64,000 nt of DNA. It comes from Malania oleifera. Lineage: Eukaryota; Streptophyta; Magnoliopsida; Santalales; Ximeniaceae. Within the stretch, counting starts at the first letter, position 1, and each line of letters opens with the position of its first letter. The notes under the pieces were generated by a model, which searched no databases, was not told where the DNA came from, and saw only the letters and a program-made list of their open reading frames with translations. Location of the stretch: positions 78,414,931-78,478,930 of the forward strand of contig NC_080419.1 in assembly GCF_029873635.1 (NCBI RefSeq), in the 5' to 3' direction. This document shows, in pieces, positions 25,347-36,787 of this stretch. A program made the translations under genes and the position numbers.

Positions 25347-26245
25347 TGTCGCAACGTCCCGGACCCGGCCTAGAGAGAACCGCTCTCTCTTGGCAGAAAA
25401 TGTGTGGGTTCTAGCTACGAACAAGGAGAAATGGATGTGTGATTTTGTGGAAAACGAAGTGTGATGAAGTCGTCACTAACCTTTTGAAGTGTGGTTAGAA
25501 CACTTGATTGTTATCCCGTTAGGGGTAGAATCGGTCTGAGTCACCAAAATCAGGCTCGGGAGTACGGTTACGCGAAAGGAAGGTATTAGCACCCCCTACG
25601 TGCCCGTTCTTACAAACAGTACCAGATTAATCAAAAATCATCCCTGAAATAAACTTGATAAGCATTTCAAAACTATTCCCTTTCAAAATCAAAATAATGA
25701 AAATACTATATAAGTATTCCCTCAGAGCCAGGACCATCCAATACTTAGAAGAGTCAATGCCCTTGGTTACAATCATCGGGAAAGAAAATCAAAAAAAGGA
25801 TACAAAATACGCTCCTAGGGGTTTGGAAATTTGTAGATTTTTCTAAGTAGAAAAATACTATTCCGGGAGGTTTTTGGATTATGTTTGAGATGAAAATGAT
25901 TTTTTGTTCTTAAGAAATATTTTTGTGATTTTTCAAAGTGTGAACATTTTTTTGTGATTTTCTGTGATTTTTCCCGAAGTTCAAAATAATGCAGATAAAA
26001 ATCAATGGGAATCAAAGTATGAAAATATTTTTGGAATTTTTCAAAATTTTATGATTTTTGTGAATTTTTTGGATGTGATAATAATATACAAGTGAAATGG
26101 AGAAAATCGGCATGAGCCGGTTCTGGGGATGATGAACCGGTCAAATGTTGACCGGTTCGGGGGGGGGGGGGGAAACCAGTTTAAGGTCTTGGTCGAGACT
26201 ATTCTCAAGTCAACACGCGTTGCCTTCCGCGTGGATTGTGTGTGC
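25347..26245 (-). repeat. 3' LTR copy of the gag-only Tat-type element
   Basis: Aligns by eye with the start of the right LTR (31041-31950). Shared blocks are GACGTCCCGGACCCGG-like, GTGGTTAGAACACTTGA, CCCGTTCTTAC and GTCAACACGCGTTGCC. It holds a G14-like homopolymer at 26159-26172. Beyond about 26245 the sequence matches element interior instead. Confidence 0.75.
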
Positions 26246-28659
26246 TAAAACAAATGAGTTAATCTTCTCCTGGGTCAACTGCCCCAATTTCAAAGCATAT
26301 CAATCTGTGCTTAGGGTCAGCTGCCCTAGTTTCGAGATTTACTTACTCAAGGATGCAATAAGGATGTTCAAAAGCTTATTAAGACAAGTATGAATGAATG
26401 ATGCTCTACTTCTATATGTATGCATGTAGCTACTTGTGATTCTAGAATGTAAGGATATGCTGCTATATGTATACGCATCGCTACCTATGACGCAAAATCA
26501 TGTATACATTTTTCTTTTCTGTGTAATGAAATGCATGATGATGTATGAAATTTCTTTTTCCAATGCGCTTGTAATCAGAGAACCAATTTTTGAGTTTGGC
26601 CATGTGTTCGGACTCCAATCCGATGTGAATGCCTCTAAATCTGGCTTAAATGAGACTCAATCCAAGATATGCCCCAGTTACATATCACTGATCTTGGTCC
26701 TACTTTCAAATTCTACTTTGATGTGAAAAGCATAGGAATTGGCTCTACAACAGCTCAATATGAAATCTGCCCTAGTTTCATTTGTTTGCAACTAATCTTG
26801 GCCACTGCTTTCAACAAGAATTCAACATGGAGTTTGCCCCAGTTATATTCGTCTATGGCTGATTCTGTTCACTTGGCATTCTTTCTATTGGGGACTTTCT
26901 TGGCGATTCTTCACAGGATACCTTCTTTGACTATCCATTCCACACTTTGGAACTTTTGGAGAGTGAGAAAGGGAGTATTTTTTCGAAGGATGAAGATTCA
27001 TGTATTTAGGACATCAATTTGCTAAATAAATAGATCAGATGCGCAAAATAGATGTTTTATCAAGTTCATGCCTTTTGGAAGGAAATATTTTCATGCCAGT
27101 ATTCAAAAGTCATGTGGCACTGATTCTCTCCCTTCATCGATTGCCCCCGTTTTGTTGAGGGAAACTTCTCCTCTTCTGTCTTATTTTGCTGTTGACCCAC
27201 TGGAAATCTTTTGTTTGATTGTTACTCCTAGTTTAGCCAATTTGACCCATATTTTGATCTCAAGATGGTCTTTAAGACTCGGGACAAAGCGTAGGCTTAG
27301 GGATTTAGGTTCTCAAAAGAAAATGGAAACTAAAGCTCAAAAATCTCATTCCTTAAATGATATCTTCTGCCCCAATTCAGTGCGAGGCGTTTAAGAATTT
27401 GATCGAACTTGTCCTTTTAAACAAGTTGCCTACGTACCTTTTCAGGATAAGGTGATAACGTAGTTCACACTCAACATTAAGTCTGACAAATCATTTAAGA
27501 CAACAACGTGTGTACCAATCTAGTCAGGTCTTTCCCTTGGACTGTAATGTAGGCTTAGGTTATTGGTTAGAGAATAAAATGGTACAATACGACTCAAAGT
27601 TTTTTGATCTTAAAAAGTGCAATCCTTGGTCAAAGATCACATCTTAAGCATGTCCCTTTTCATTTCCCCTCTTTTTCTCTTTTTCTGTGTTTTCTTCTTT
27701 ATTGATTTCCCTTTCATGGATCATTTTCGAGCATCATGTTCATTGTAAGCTCAATTGGAACTGATCCTTTTCAAACTGCCCAGTGTGGGGTGAGATCTTT
27801 TTTAGACTGCCCTAGTGTGGGATGTGATCTTTTGATGGGTTGACCAAGAATTGAATTCTTTTAGGCTCAAGAGGGCTTGCAAGGGGTTTTTCTCTTTTAT
27901 TTTCTTGGTAGCCAAAAAACGGCCTACTATCACTTTGGATAACCCATTGCTATCTCATATGATTTGTTAGACCTTTGAAACCCCAAACCCAGTTAAGTTT
28001 TTGGAAAATAACTTTTGAAGAGAATGGCTTAACATTCAAGTTCAAACGGGTTAACAATGATAAATCCACATTTGGGTTCGTTTTAGGAGGACTGGTCAGC
28101 CAAAGATAGCCATCTGTCATTTGATCAAAACGAGAGTAATGAACTGCCATGAAATTTTTGGGAACAACAGTCATTTTGTTGAGTTCCTTCTAAAGTAGAA
28201 TACTCCTTCATAACATTCGAATTCAATGGGGTAAGGATAATTGTTCCATCCTCCACTTCTTCCGCCTTTGGGGTAGATTTTCAAATTCAAAATCTCTTCC
28301 TGGCTCATGAATACTGGCAATGTTACTTTCCCTATTCCAGCATAAAAAACATGAGCAAACAAAATTTTGCAATTGAACTCATGATGCAAATGATATACGA
28401 AAATGCATAACTTCATTTCATTAATGGAGATGAAATTCTCTAAGACAGAAATGTTATAGAATTACAAAGAGAAAATGGAAATAAAGAAATAAGCAAGACA
28501 AAAGCACCATATGAAATAGATTGGATAGTCAGCAGTCTGTCAATTATATTTTTCCATTGCTATAAAATGGTAAACCCCCCCACTCAAGCTAGTCCTAGGT
28601 CTATGGCTGATATTTCGTCTTCGACTACTTCTAACATGCTAATCATTTCCTTTCCTGAC

Positions 28660-29870
28660 TATTTATCATCAAAAGTTAAAGAACCGGCATCCCTCAGTGA
28701 TTGTACTTTGTGCTTGAATGTCCAACATTGGTCAATGGTGTGGCCCGATGAATTGGAATGATATACACAGCGAGCGTCGGGATCATACCACTGTGGCAGG
28801 GGATGTCGTATAGCTATTTCGGGGATAACCGAGATGGGCCCCCTCTCAAGTAATTGGGGGAACAATTCCGAATAGGACATGGGAATTGCCTCGATCCTAT
28901 TAGGACCGCCTCCCTACGCTTGAGCATTTTGCTGAGCGAGCGCAGGTCTGGTGCCTGCATACGCTACCTGATTAACGGTGGGCTTGGCAGCAAAATTTCT
29001 CCTCACCCCCCTATTCCAGTTGTCTTGGTAATAATGCCCTTGAATCATGTGGGCTTCTTCGTCTTTCTTCTTAGTCCACTTCCTGCTCGAATCAGTCTCA
29101 TTTTCACTGTCTTTGACCAAGCCTGCCCTGATGTCGGCTTCAATCCTACTTCCCACAGCCATGATGTCCTTGAAGTCATAGGGAGTTGCACCCCGAAGAT
29201 ATCCGCTGTAGGGGTCCTTCAATGTTTTTATAAACATCATGATAGCTTCCTGGTTGCCTACCGGGGGGTCCACTTGGATCAACGCATCCCTCCACCTATG
29301 GGCATACTCTCTAAAGGTCTCTGTGGGTTTCTTCTCCATTTCTAAGAGAGTCATCCTGTCAGGAGCCATTTCCAAAACATGGCGGTATTGTGTCTTAAAA
29401 GCATCTGCCAAATCTCCTCATGTGTGGATTCGGGCCCTATCTTGTTGGATATACCATCTAGCCATTGCTCCCGTAAGATTGCTCTGAAAGCAATGTATCA
29501 TCAATGTCTTATTGTCAACATAAGCGGTCATTGATTGGCAAAACAGGCTCATGTGGGTCCGAAGGCATGTAGTCCCATCAAACTTCTCAAAGTCGGGCAT
29601 TTTAAACTTTGGAGGGAGCACTACATTAGGCACCAAGCAATAATTTGAGGGTCTAGTGATATTGAAGGTTTGGGGCCCTTCTATAGCCCTTAACAGCTTT
29701 TCAAGCTCATCGCAGCGGTGTTCTATTGTAGTATTGATTGTTCCCACAACTACTAATGAAGGCATTCCCAATTCTGGAGTCGTCACTGCTGGAACAAAGG
29801 GGGCCACTCCAGGCGGTGGTCTCTCTGAGGTATATGGTGGTGGTATTGATGACTGCCCTTGAATTGACAT
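28660..29870 (-). pseudogene. gag of the Tat-type element
   Basis: The minus strand encodes an N-terminal region (MSIQGQSSIPPPYTSERPPP) and a gag start block (LPPKFKMPDFEKFDGTTC). Next is the retrotransposon gag domain (ETFREYAHRWRDALIQVDPP, ALRGATPYDF-like) and a C-terminal knuckle-like stretch CVYHSNSSGHTIDQC. This matches gag proteins of Tat/Ogre-type elements. The spacing CX3HX5HX4C-like differs from the usual CCHC knuckle, as is common in this lineage. It is broken in a few places. Confidence 0.85.
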
Positions 29871-31020
29871 AAAGCTCGGTGGATGGATAGGATTTGTTTC
29901 TTCTTCATGATCCTATTCCTGGACTTTCTTTCCTTTGTTTAACAGTAGGTCCAATATTCTTTTCATCTGATTGCCTAGTTCCTCTTGTCCTTGCTCTATG
30001 CCCAAAACCTGGTTTTCTATGTGTTTCACCATGATTTTTACTTTGCTTTTGGTGTTGTAAGGGTGAATAGAGGTGGGCTAAATGTTGGAATTCTGGATCT
30101 TACTTTGGCATGATAAGAAGTTGGAAAATGATTACCGGCCTATTGGAGGAGAACATGCATGTATGCATGTAATGCAACCTGAACAATCATTTTGGCCATG
30201 GTTTCGGGAAAAACCACACTCATTAGCGATCTCGAGAATAATCCGTTATCCCCTTGACAAGGTACTTTGGGAAATTTGACTTTCAAAAAATGAATTGGGC
30301 TCTTTCCGAAAAATTGGTCAAATGATACGAATGCCTAACATGGATGCACGATGTACAACACACAGCATTTTTCTAGACATATGTACAACAGACATAGGTT
30401 ATCACCTGCAGAGAAGGATGTGGCTCCTGTCCCAACCCCGGGGTAAGTATGTACAAAGGGTTCTCTTAGGCTTTACCCTAGGCAAGGGATTATGGACAAT
30501 CATGTGTGGTTAAGCTCGAATCCCTATTGAAAAAGGTTCTCATATTAAAACTTTATCCTCCCTTATAGAGGTTCGGACGAAGCTCGTACTGAGCGGAGTG
30601 GTTCGCGGGTCCCCATGGGCCATGCCACATGGGAACTGGCACTATTACGCTCCTTTCTAATCCTAGTAGGGAAAGCCCAGGTATAGAGCTATGAGAGTGT
30701 GTGAGTTTAACCATTTCAACCTACACCCCCTACCCCGCATCCATCCATTATTCAGAATTAAACACATGCTCAACAAAATAGTAGGGGAAACAAAACATCA
30801 TGCTTATTCAAGGTACCACTAATCACATGCTTAGCTAACACAAGAAGAACTAAACACATGCTTATTTGAGTATCAAAGCAAGCAAAGTATTCACAATTAT
30901 TCATGTATATGCAACTAAATTATCAATTTGTACAAGAATGAAAGGGAGTAATCAAGAAGACTTATTTAGATTTGAGATCGGGATAATTCTTAATTAATCA
31001 CTGGCTCGACTCTTAAGTGT

Positions 31021-31040
31021 CCCCAGCGGAGTCGCTAAGT
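31021..31040 (-). other. Primer binding site of the Tat-type element
   Basis: Directly inside the right LTR the minus strand reads ACTTAGCGACTCCGCTGGGG. This resembles the GCGACTCC-type primer sites reported for Ogre/Tat elements (tRNA-Arg). The assignment to a particular tRNA is from memory, not tested. Confidence 0.6.
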
Positions 31041-34000
31041 TGTCGCGACGTCCCGGACCCGGCCCAGAGAGAGAACCGCTCTCTTTTGGCGCATAAGTGC
31101 GTTCGACTACGAACAGGGGAAAAAATGGATGCGTGATTTTGAAAATGTGATTTTTGTGGAAAAATAATGTGTGATGGAGTCGCTACTAACCTTTTGAAGT
31201 ATGGTTAGAACACTTGACTACTACCCCGTCAAGGGTAGAATCAGTCTGCGTCACTAGAGTCGAGATCAAGAATACAGTTAAGCGAGGGGAAGGTATTTAG
31301 CACCCCCTATACACCCGTTCTTACGAACGGTACCATATTAGTCAAAAATTATCCCTGAAATAAACTTGATAAACCTTTCAAAACTATTTCCTTTCAAAAA
31401 TCAAAATAATGAAAATACTATATAGGTATTTCCTCATAATCGGGGCAATCCAATACTCCGAAGAGTCTATGTCCTTGGTTGCAATCATCAGGATGAAAAA
31501 TAAAGAAAATAATTTATGAAAATACATTCCTGGGGGTCTTTGAAATCTGTAGATTTTTCTAAGTAGGAAAATACTATTCTGGGAGGTTTTTGAAATTTGT
31601 TCGGGATGAAAATGATTTTTGTTGCCTAGAAAATATTTTTGTGATTTTTCCTAAGTAAATATATATATTTTTTTTTGTTGTGATTTTGTGATTTTTCCCC
31701 AACTTCGAAATAGCACAAAATAAGAATCATGGAAATCAAAGTGTGAAAATGTTTTGTCGATTTTTCAGAGAATTTTTGTGATTTTTATTAATTTTCTGGA
31801 TATAATAATAATAATATACAAGTGAAGCGGGAAATATCAGGGTGAAGCGGTTTAGGGAATGATGAACTAGTCAAACGTTCACTGGTCCAGAGGAAAAACC
31901 AATTTAAGGTCTTGTTCGAAACCATGAAGTCAACACGCGTTGCCTTACACAGTTTGTGTTGTGTTCAAGTGCGGGTTAGAGTGCACGAACGATATACGGT
32001 GCATGAATGCCTGCGTACGCGTGTTTATATGAAATGACATGTATGACCACGTGAATGTGTGCGTGAGTACATGCATGCATATGCCTGAATGTGAATGTGT
32101 GTGTATGTGTGAACGCCTACCTACATGAACAGGAACATGAGGGGTGCACCTTTATGAAACTCCATGCATGTGTATACGTGCACATGGGTGGTGTGAGTGC
32201 AAGTTCATGAATGAACGTAGCATGCATGTGCATGAGTGTGCAAACGTGTATGACGTGCACGTGTATGAATGTGTACGTCCATGAACGTGCACATGTGTGA
32301 ATGAGTACATGCATGCATGTGTATGCGTGAAAGTGGGCATACATGAATGCATGCGTGCATGTGTACGTGAGAAATTGAGTGCATGCACATACACGTGAGG
32401 GTACATGAATGCATGCACGAATGTGTATGTGAGGAGTGGAATGCGTGTGTATGCATGCATGTGGAGGTGTGTGTACATGTGTATATGTGTGAGTGCATGA
32501 GTGAATGCATGTGAGTGTATATGGATATGTATGCATGTTTGTGGGAAACAGTATGTAAATAGTGTGTGTATTTTAGTGTGTGAAGTTGTGTGCGTATTGT
32601 GCAGGCTGTGAATAAAAACCATGTGTAGTGTGTATTTGTGTGTACAGGGCCATGCCAGAGCAGGGGGGTTCACCGCGGCTGTAAAGGGGTGGTTGGCCGT
32701 GGACTTTACCAGCAGTGGTGAGGGCGGAGGGGTGTACTCTCTCTGTGGGTGGCTGAGCTTTCAGCTGGCAGCAGATTGCTGCTGTGGAGGATCCAAGAGA
32801 TGGGAGAGAGAGAAGGAGATGAAGGAGAAGAGAGTCTCGGTAAGGGGCAATGCTCGTGGGGTAGGTTGGTGGTGCTGCCGTGATAGAAACCGAGAGAGAG
32901 TGAGAGTTGGGGGAATCTCTGGTTCGTGTGCGGTGGGTGCCGTGAGTGAGGCCGAGAGACAAATGGATGGGAGCTGGTTTCAGGTGGGGAGCTGAGTTAC
33001 TAGTGAGGAGCAGAGCTCGGGTATGGAGGTAATAGTGTTCACGGTCGTGGGGAATCAATGGGGAGCCTATGGCTGCTGGCTGTTGTGACAATGGTACATG
33101 CATGGGTTGTGTGGAAGACCCGAGAGCGAGGGTGGTGAGGATGGAGAAGGTGAGAATGGGTTGTTGGAGTTAGATGGTGTTCGTCCGGCAGGGATTGTGG
33201 TTGTGTTGGTCTGGGCTGTGGGTGAATGAAGGGTGATGCCATGAGTGATGGTTGTTGGCCGGAGCAGCTGGAGGTTGGCGCTGCAGTGGTGTGAGGCCGT
33301 GGGAGAGAGAAGACGAGAGAGGGAGCAAGGTGATGATGGGGAAGGAGATTGAAGTTTGGGGTGCTTACTGTGTCCCATGATATTCCACCAACAGATATAA
33401 CTCGCCAAGATCAGATTGCATTTTCTAAAGTTAGTTTTAGAATAATCTAATCAATTGGAGACAAAAGAGGTTCAACCCCAATGTTCTTCTATCAAAATCA
33501 AACAACCAACACTACATGAATGACAGTCTTTAAACGGATCCAATCCGAACATGCAATTCCATGAAACAATATTCTCATCAACATCTATAAGACCATCAAC
33601 CATCGCAAAATAATCCATTACAATGAAATGTAGATAAGAAACCAAACAACAACCATACCTTGAATATGACGAGAGACCCACAGATTATTATGTCAGATAG
33701 AAAACAGATTATCTTTTGGACTCAACACAGAAACATCGGATCGTTCATCGATCAATTTACCAAGAGTTCAAAACGCCCGGAGAGACACAAATTACTCCAC
33801 CGAAGACCCAAACAGAACACTAGAACGAACAACAACGTCTCCAGCCGATTCACTGCTTAGGCTCCGAATCCCCCGGGATGAATGATCGAGAGTGTGGGTG
33901 TTTCCGGAGGTGACGGTGGCGATGAAGAAGGTGGTTCGGGTGGCGGGTTGTTGGCGAACAGAGGGATGAGAGCGAGAGGCAGTGGGGTAGCTGTGCGGTG

Positions 34001-34845
34001 GAACCTGCAGGGCGTGAGAGAGATGAGAGAAAATGGAGAGTTGGGCTCTACCCGCGGGGCAGGTGAATAGTGGATATGCTGGTATGGAGGATGGTGAGGA
34101 GTAGTGCTTGCCTGGGCGAGGTTATTCTGGAGAGATCTGCGAGCTGGGAGAGAAGCGGGAAGAAAGGATGAAAGGAAAACGCCCCTGCCCGTGAATAGTG
34201 AAAAGAAAAATGAACCCCCCCCTGCGTATGCGTGAATTGTGCTCTTAGAGGAGTTGGGCGATACAATTTGGCGCCAAAATGTTTGCGGGAGGCCAAAAAA
34301 ATATCCTATTAGAATGAATATTCCCTGCCCTCTGCACGCGTTTTCTGTTTGGGAGGGGATTATTTCTCCCGCATGCCATGCCTTTTTTATTTTTTCATTT
34401 ATTATTATTATTAATTTTTTTTATATTTATTTTTGTATTTTATGTATTTCTTTTTTTCAAGTGTTTAAGAAAACTTGATTTCCGAACACCGAGGGACCCG
34501 AACCCGATGCAAAAGTATCGTGACTCTGTTAAAATGCCGAGACTTGATTAAGATTCGCCTAGATATAATTAAAGTGTCGGAACTCAATTAAAACACCATG
34601 ATTCAAATAAAAACACCGGTACTTGATTAAGACACCAGGATTCGGTCAAAATTTCCTAGGACTTCAAAATTCATCGGGTCTCAATTAGAATTCTAGGGCT
34701 CGATTAAAATTCACCGAGACTCAAAAATTCACCGGGGTTCGAGAATTCACCGGGATTCAATTAAATCCTCCCATTCGTGATTCAAGTCAATTTTTATTAC
34801 GCCGGGTCTCCTTAATATAGTCTAGTTAAAATTGGGGTGTCGACA
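31041..34845 (-). repeat. 5' LTR (3.8 kb) of the gag-only Tat-type element
   Basis: Minus-strand ends are TGTCGACACCCC and GTCGCGACA. The LTR is unusually long, and its body contains a TG-rich minisatellite (31990-32640) and purine-rich GGGAGAGAG blocks (32800-33350). None of the many open frames inside it has recognisable protein character. Confidence 0.85.
31990..32640. repeat. Degenerate TG/CATG-rich minisatellite in the LTR
   Basis: Irregular repeats of the type TGTGTATG, CATGCATG and GTGTGAGTGCATG run for about 650 bp. They give His/Thr/Cys-rich antisense frames of no biological meaning. Confidence 0.85.
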
Positions 34846-34912
34846 TAATATATTATGTTTTAAATATCTTTTATGTCTTTGTATCTACATAATATCTCTC
34901 ATTTTTTTATTT

Positions 34913-35091
34913 TTTTTTTGAGAAAAGGTAAATTCTTTACGAAAGGAAGAGACAAGCAAGCAGCTTGAAACTTCGAGAGGAATGCACACAATAAAAGAAA
35001 AGCCTAGAAAACTGGAATCAAGCTTATAAGGAAAGGAGAGTTTAAATATCACCCTTAAGTCTGATGATAAATATAAAAATTCCTTTCAATC
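34913..35091 (-). mobile_element. Short retroposed insert with poly(A) tail
   Basis: On the minus strand about 180 bp ends in CTTTTCTCAAAAAAAAAA. It is flanked by near-identical ~23-bp repeats starting TAATATCTCTC (34890) and TAATGTCTCTC (35092). These are the marks of LINE-driven insertion of a short 3' end. The sequence shows no coding capacity and resembles the insert at 43141-43263 near its tail. Confidence 0.6.
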
Positions 35092-35445
35092 TAATGTCTC
35101 TCATTTTTTTGTTTGTATTCTTATAACTTTAGACAATTTTTTAGAATAACTTTAAATATTCATACTCGTAAAAAAAAAAAAAAGAACACAACTGTGGAGA
35201 TACGTTACACAAGATTATTAGCATAAATGTCATGCAATCTAGTGCAAGCACATGATATATTTACGAGTATATATGTTTGTATGTGCATATAGTTGTATTT
35301 AATCAGGTTGTATTTTATTAAATTATTTTTCAATGGAGCCGCCTGCTTTTGGGCATTGATCAAATTAACTAGCTTGATTTTGCTTTTCTTCTTTTTCACT
35401 TTTGGTATGTAATGGGGTTGTCTCCATTTGTTTGTGTGTTTTGTT

Positions 35446-35661
35446 CGTTCGTTTGTTTGTTTTTAATGACATGCAACTCGAGCCATCGATGAGCCCTTCA
35501 AACCCTCCAGTGTGGTACCACACTCACGAGATAACAGGTATGTCCCTTTAATTTTCTCCACTTAATTACTTAAATCTGATCTCAAGGGCAGTGGAAATCA
35601 AACGCTTGACCATGCGCCAAACCAAACCCAATCCTTACCACCTGAGCAACCCCAAGGGGGC
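35446..35661 (-). mobile_element. tRNA-derived SINE
   Basis: The element reads on the minus strand, about 216 bp. It starts GCCCCCTTGGGG and has a box A-like TTGCTCAGGTGG followed, about 35 nt later, by a box B-like GTTTGATTTCC, the RNA polymerase III internal promoter spacing of a tRNA head. The 3' end runs into an A-rich AAACAAACAAACGAACG tail. A perfect 15-bp direct repeat TTTGTGTGTTTTGTT lies on both sides (35431-35445 and 35662-35676), a typical LINE-mediated target duplication. Such an element carries no protein and depends on a LINE for movement. Confidence 0.85.
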
Positions 35662-36787
35662 TTTGTGTGTTTTGTTTCCACTTTATTAGTATCCTGCTTG
35701 ATTTGCCTTCATCAATGAATTATATATTGATCTCTCTTCAAAAAAATAAAATAACTTTTTTCAATTGACCACAATTTAATGTCATGTAACCTTTGCTTTG
35801 ATGTTTATCAAATCTTTTGATTCCTTCAATATTCCCATTACTTTGATATTTTCTATCACTATGTTTATAAATAATTACTTAAGAGTTCATTTACTTGTAG
35901 AAAATTTTTATTTTTTTTTATTTTTATAAAAAATAATAAAAATTTCAACTTATCTTTAAAAGGCAAAAAATAAAGAGTTTGTTTAGCTATGTATTTTTTT
36001 TTTATTTTTCATTTTAGATATCAAATAATTACAAAAAGACAACTTAATTTTAGTTTTGAGACTTAAATTTGGATTAGTATGGCGGATTTGGAAGAAATTT
36101 AATATAATGTTACACTATATTCGGTCTAAATCTAAAGAAATTTAAATCCAATATCCAAATTTTGTGCTCCCAAATGTACATTAAGGATTAATTAAAAATT
36201 TAGAAAATAACAAAAAATAGTTTCCCACTTTCCTATATAAAAAAATTTAGAAATTAATGTGATATTATTGGAAAAACTAGAAATAAGAAATAAAACCATT
36301 TTTAGAAGAGAATAGTTCCAATACAATTTTTTGCAAAGTTTCATGTTTTAATCAAATGAAAATTTTATGATTCTCATTTTGAGAGAAAAAGAAAGGAAGT
36401 TTGTAATATTTTATGCAAATTTATAAAGACTACGGCTGTAATTATCTTCTATAAAATAAGAACATATTATTTGTTATGCATAGAACACATTATTTTATAT
36501 TAAAATTGGAATTTTGCTTTTGACAAAGTTTATATAACAATGAAATGATTGCTTGAGCTAACAAGAGAGGTGCGAAAGAAAACCTGTTATTTTCAAATAA
36601 TTAGTAAGAGAAACTTAGAAAAGAAAAAAGGTTTTAAGTAAATATATTTTACTTAAACTTAAAAACTTATTGCTAAGTGACACAGAGAAGATACCAAAAA
36701 TAAAGAGGTCTAAAATAACCACATTGAATACTACCAAATTTATTTAAGGGGCTTCTAAAGCCATACACACAAGATTTAAGTACTAAA

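Larger units (their letters stand above)
25347..34845 (-). mobile_element. Tat-type Ty3 retrotransposon with gag but no recognisable pol
   Basis: Ends are TGTCGCAACG (25347) and TGTCGACA (to 34845), flanked by TCATA and TAATA, a 5-bp target duplication with one mismatch. Reading on the minus strand, the parts are 5' LTR (34845-31041), primer binding site, leader, gag (29870-28660), then non-coding DNA matching the 3' region of the right-hand Tat element (26370-28180 resembles 59530-61460), and a shorter 3' LTR copy at the left end. No protease, RT, RNase H or integrase signature is seen, which is the layout called TR-GAG in plants. It looks broken and old; the two LTR copies differ clearly. 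Confidence 0.85.
34846..36787. other. AT-rich intergenic DNA between Tat element and RIP-like relic
   Basis: Contains a short retroposed insert (34913-35091), a SINE (35446-35661) and pieces of the dispersed AT-rich repeat (35990-36190). The last ~150 bp probably represent the 3' flank of the RIP-like relic. No gene is supported. Confidence 0.6.

Noticed and set aside
28854-29345. 163-codon plus-strand frame opposite the Tat gag
   Set aside because: Antisense shadow of gag without its own signals, unlike the antisense ORF at 58643.
32117-32673. Several overlapping His/Thr/Cys-rich minus-strand reading frames
   Set aside because: They are translations of the TG/CATG-rich minisatellite in a retrotransposon LTR; composition is periodic and no domain is seen.
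32573-34296. Series of Pro/Ser/His-rich frames in the 3.8-kb LTR
   Set aside because: Overlapping on both strands, purine/pyrimidine-biased, no start context or domain; typical of LTR low-complexity DNA.
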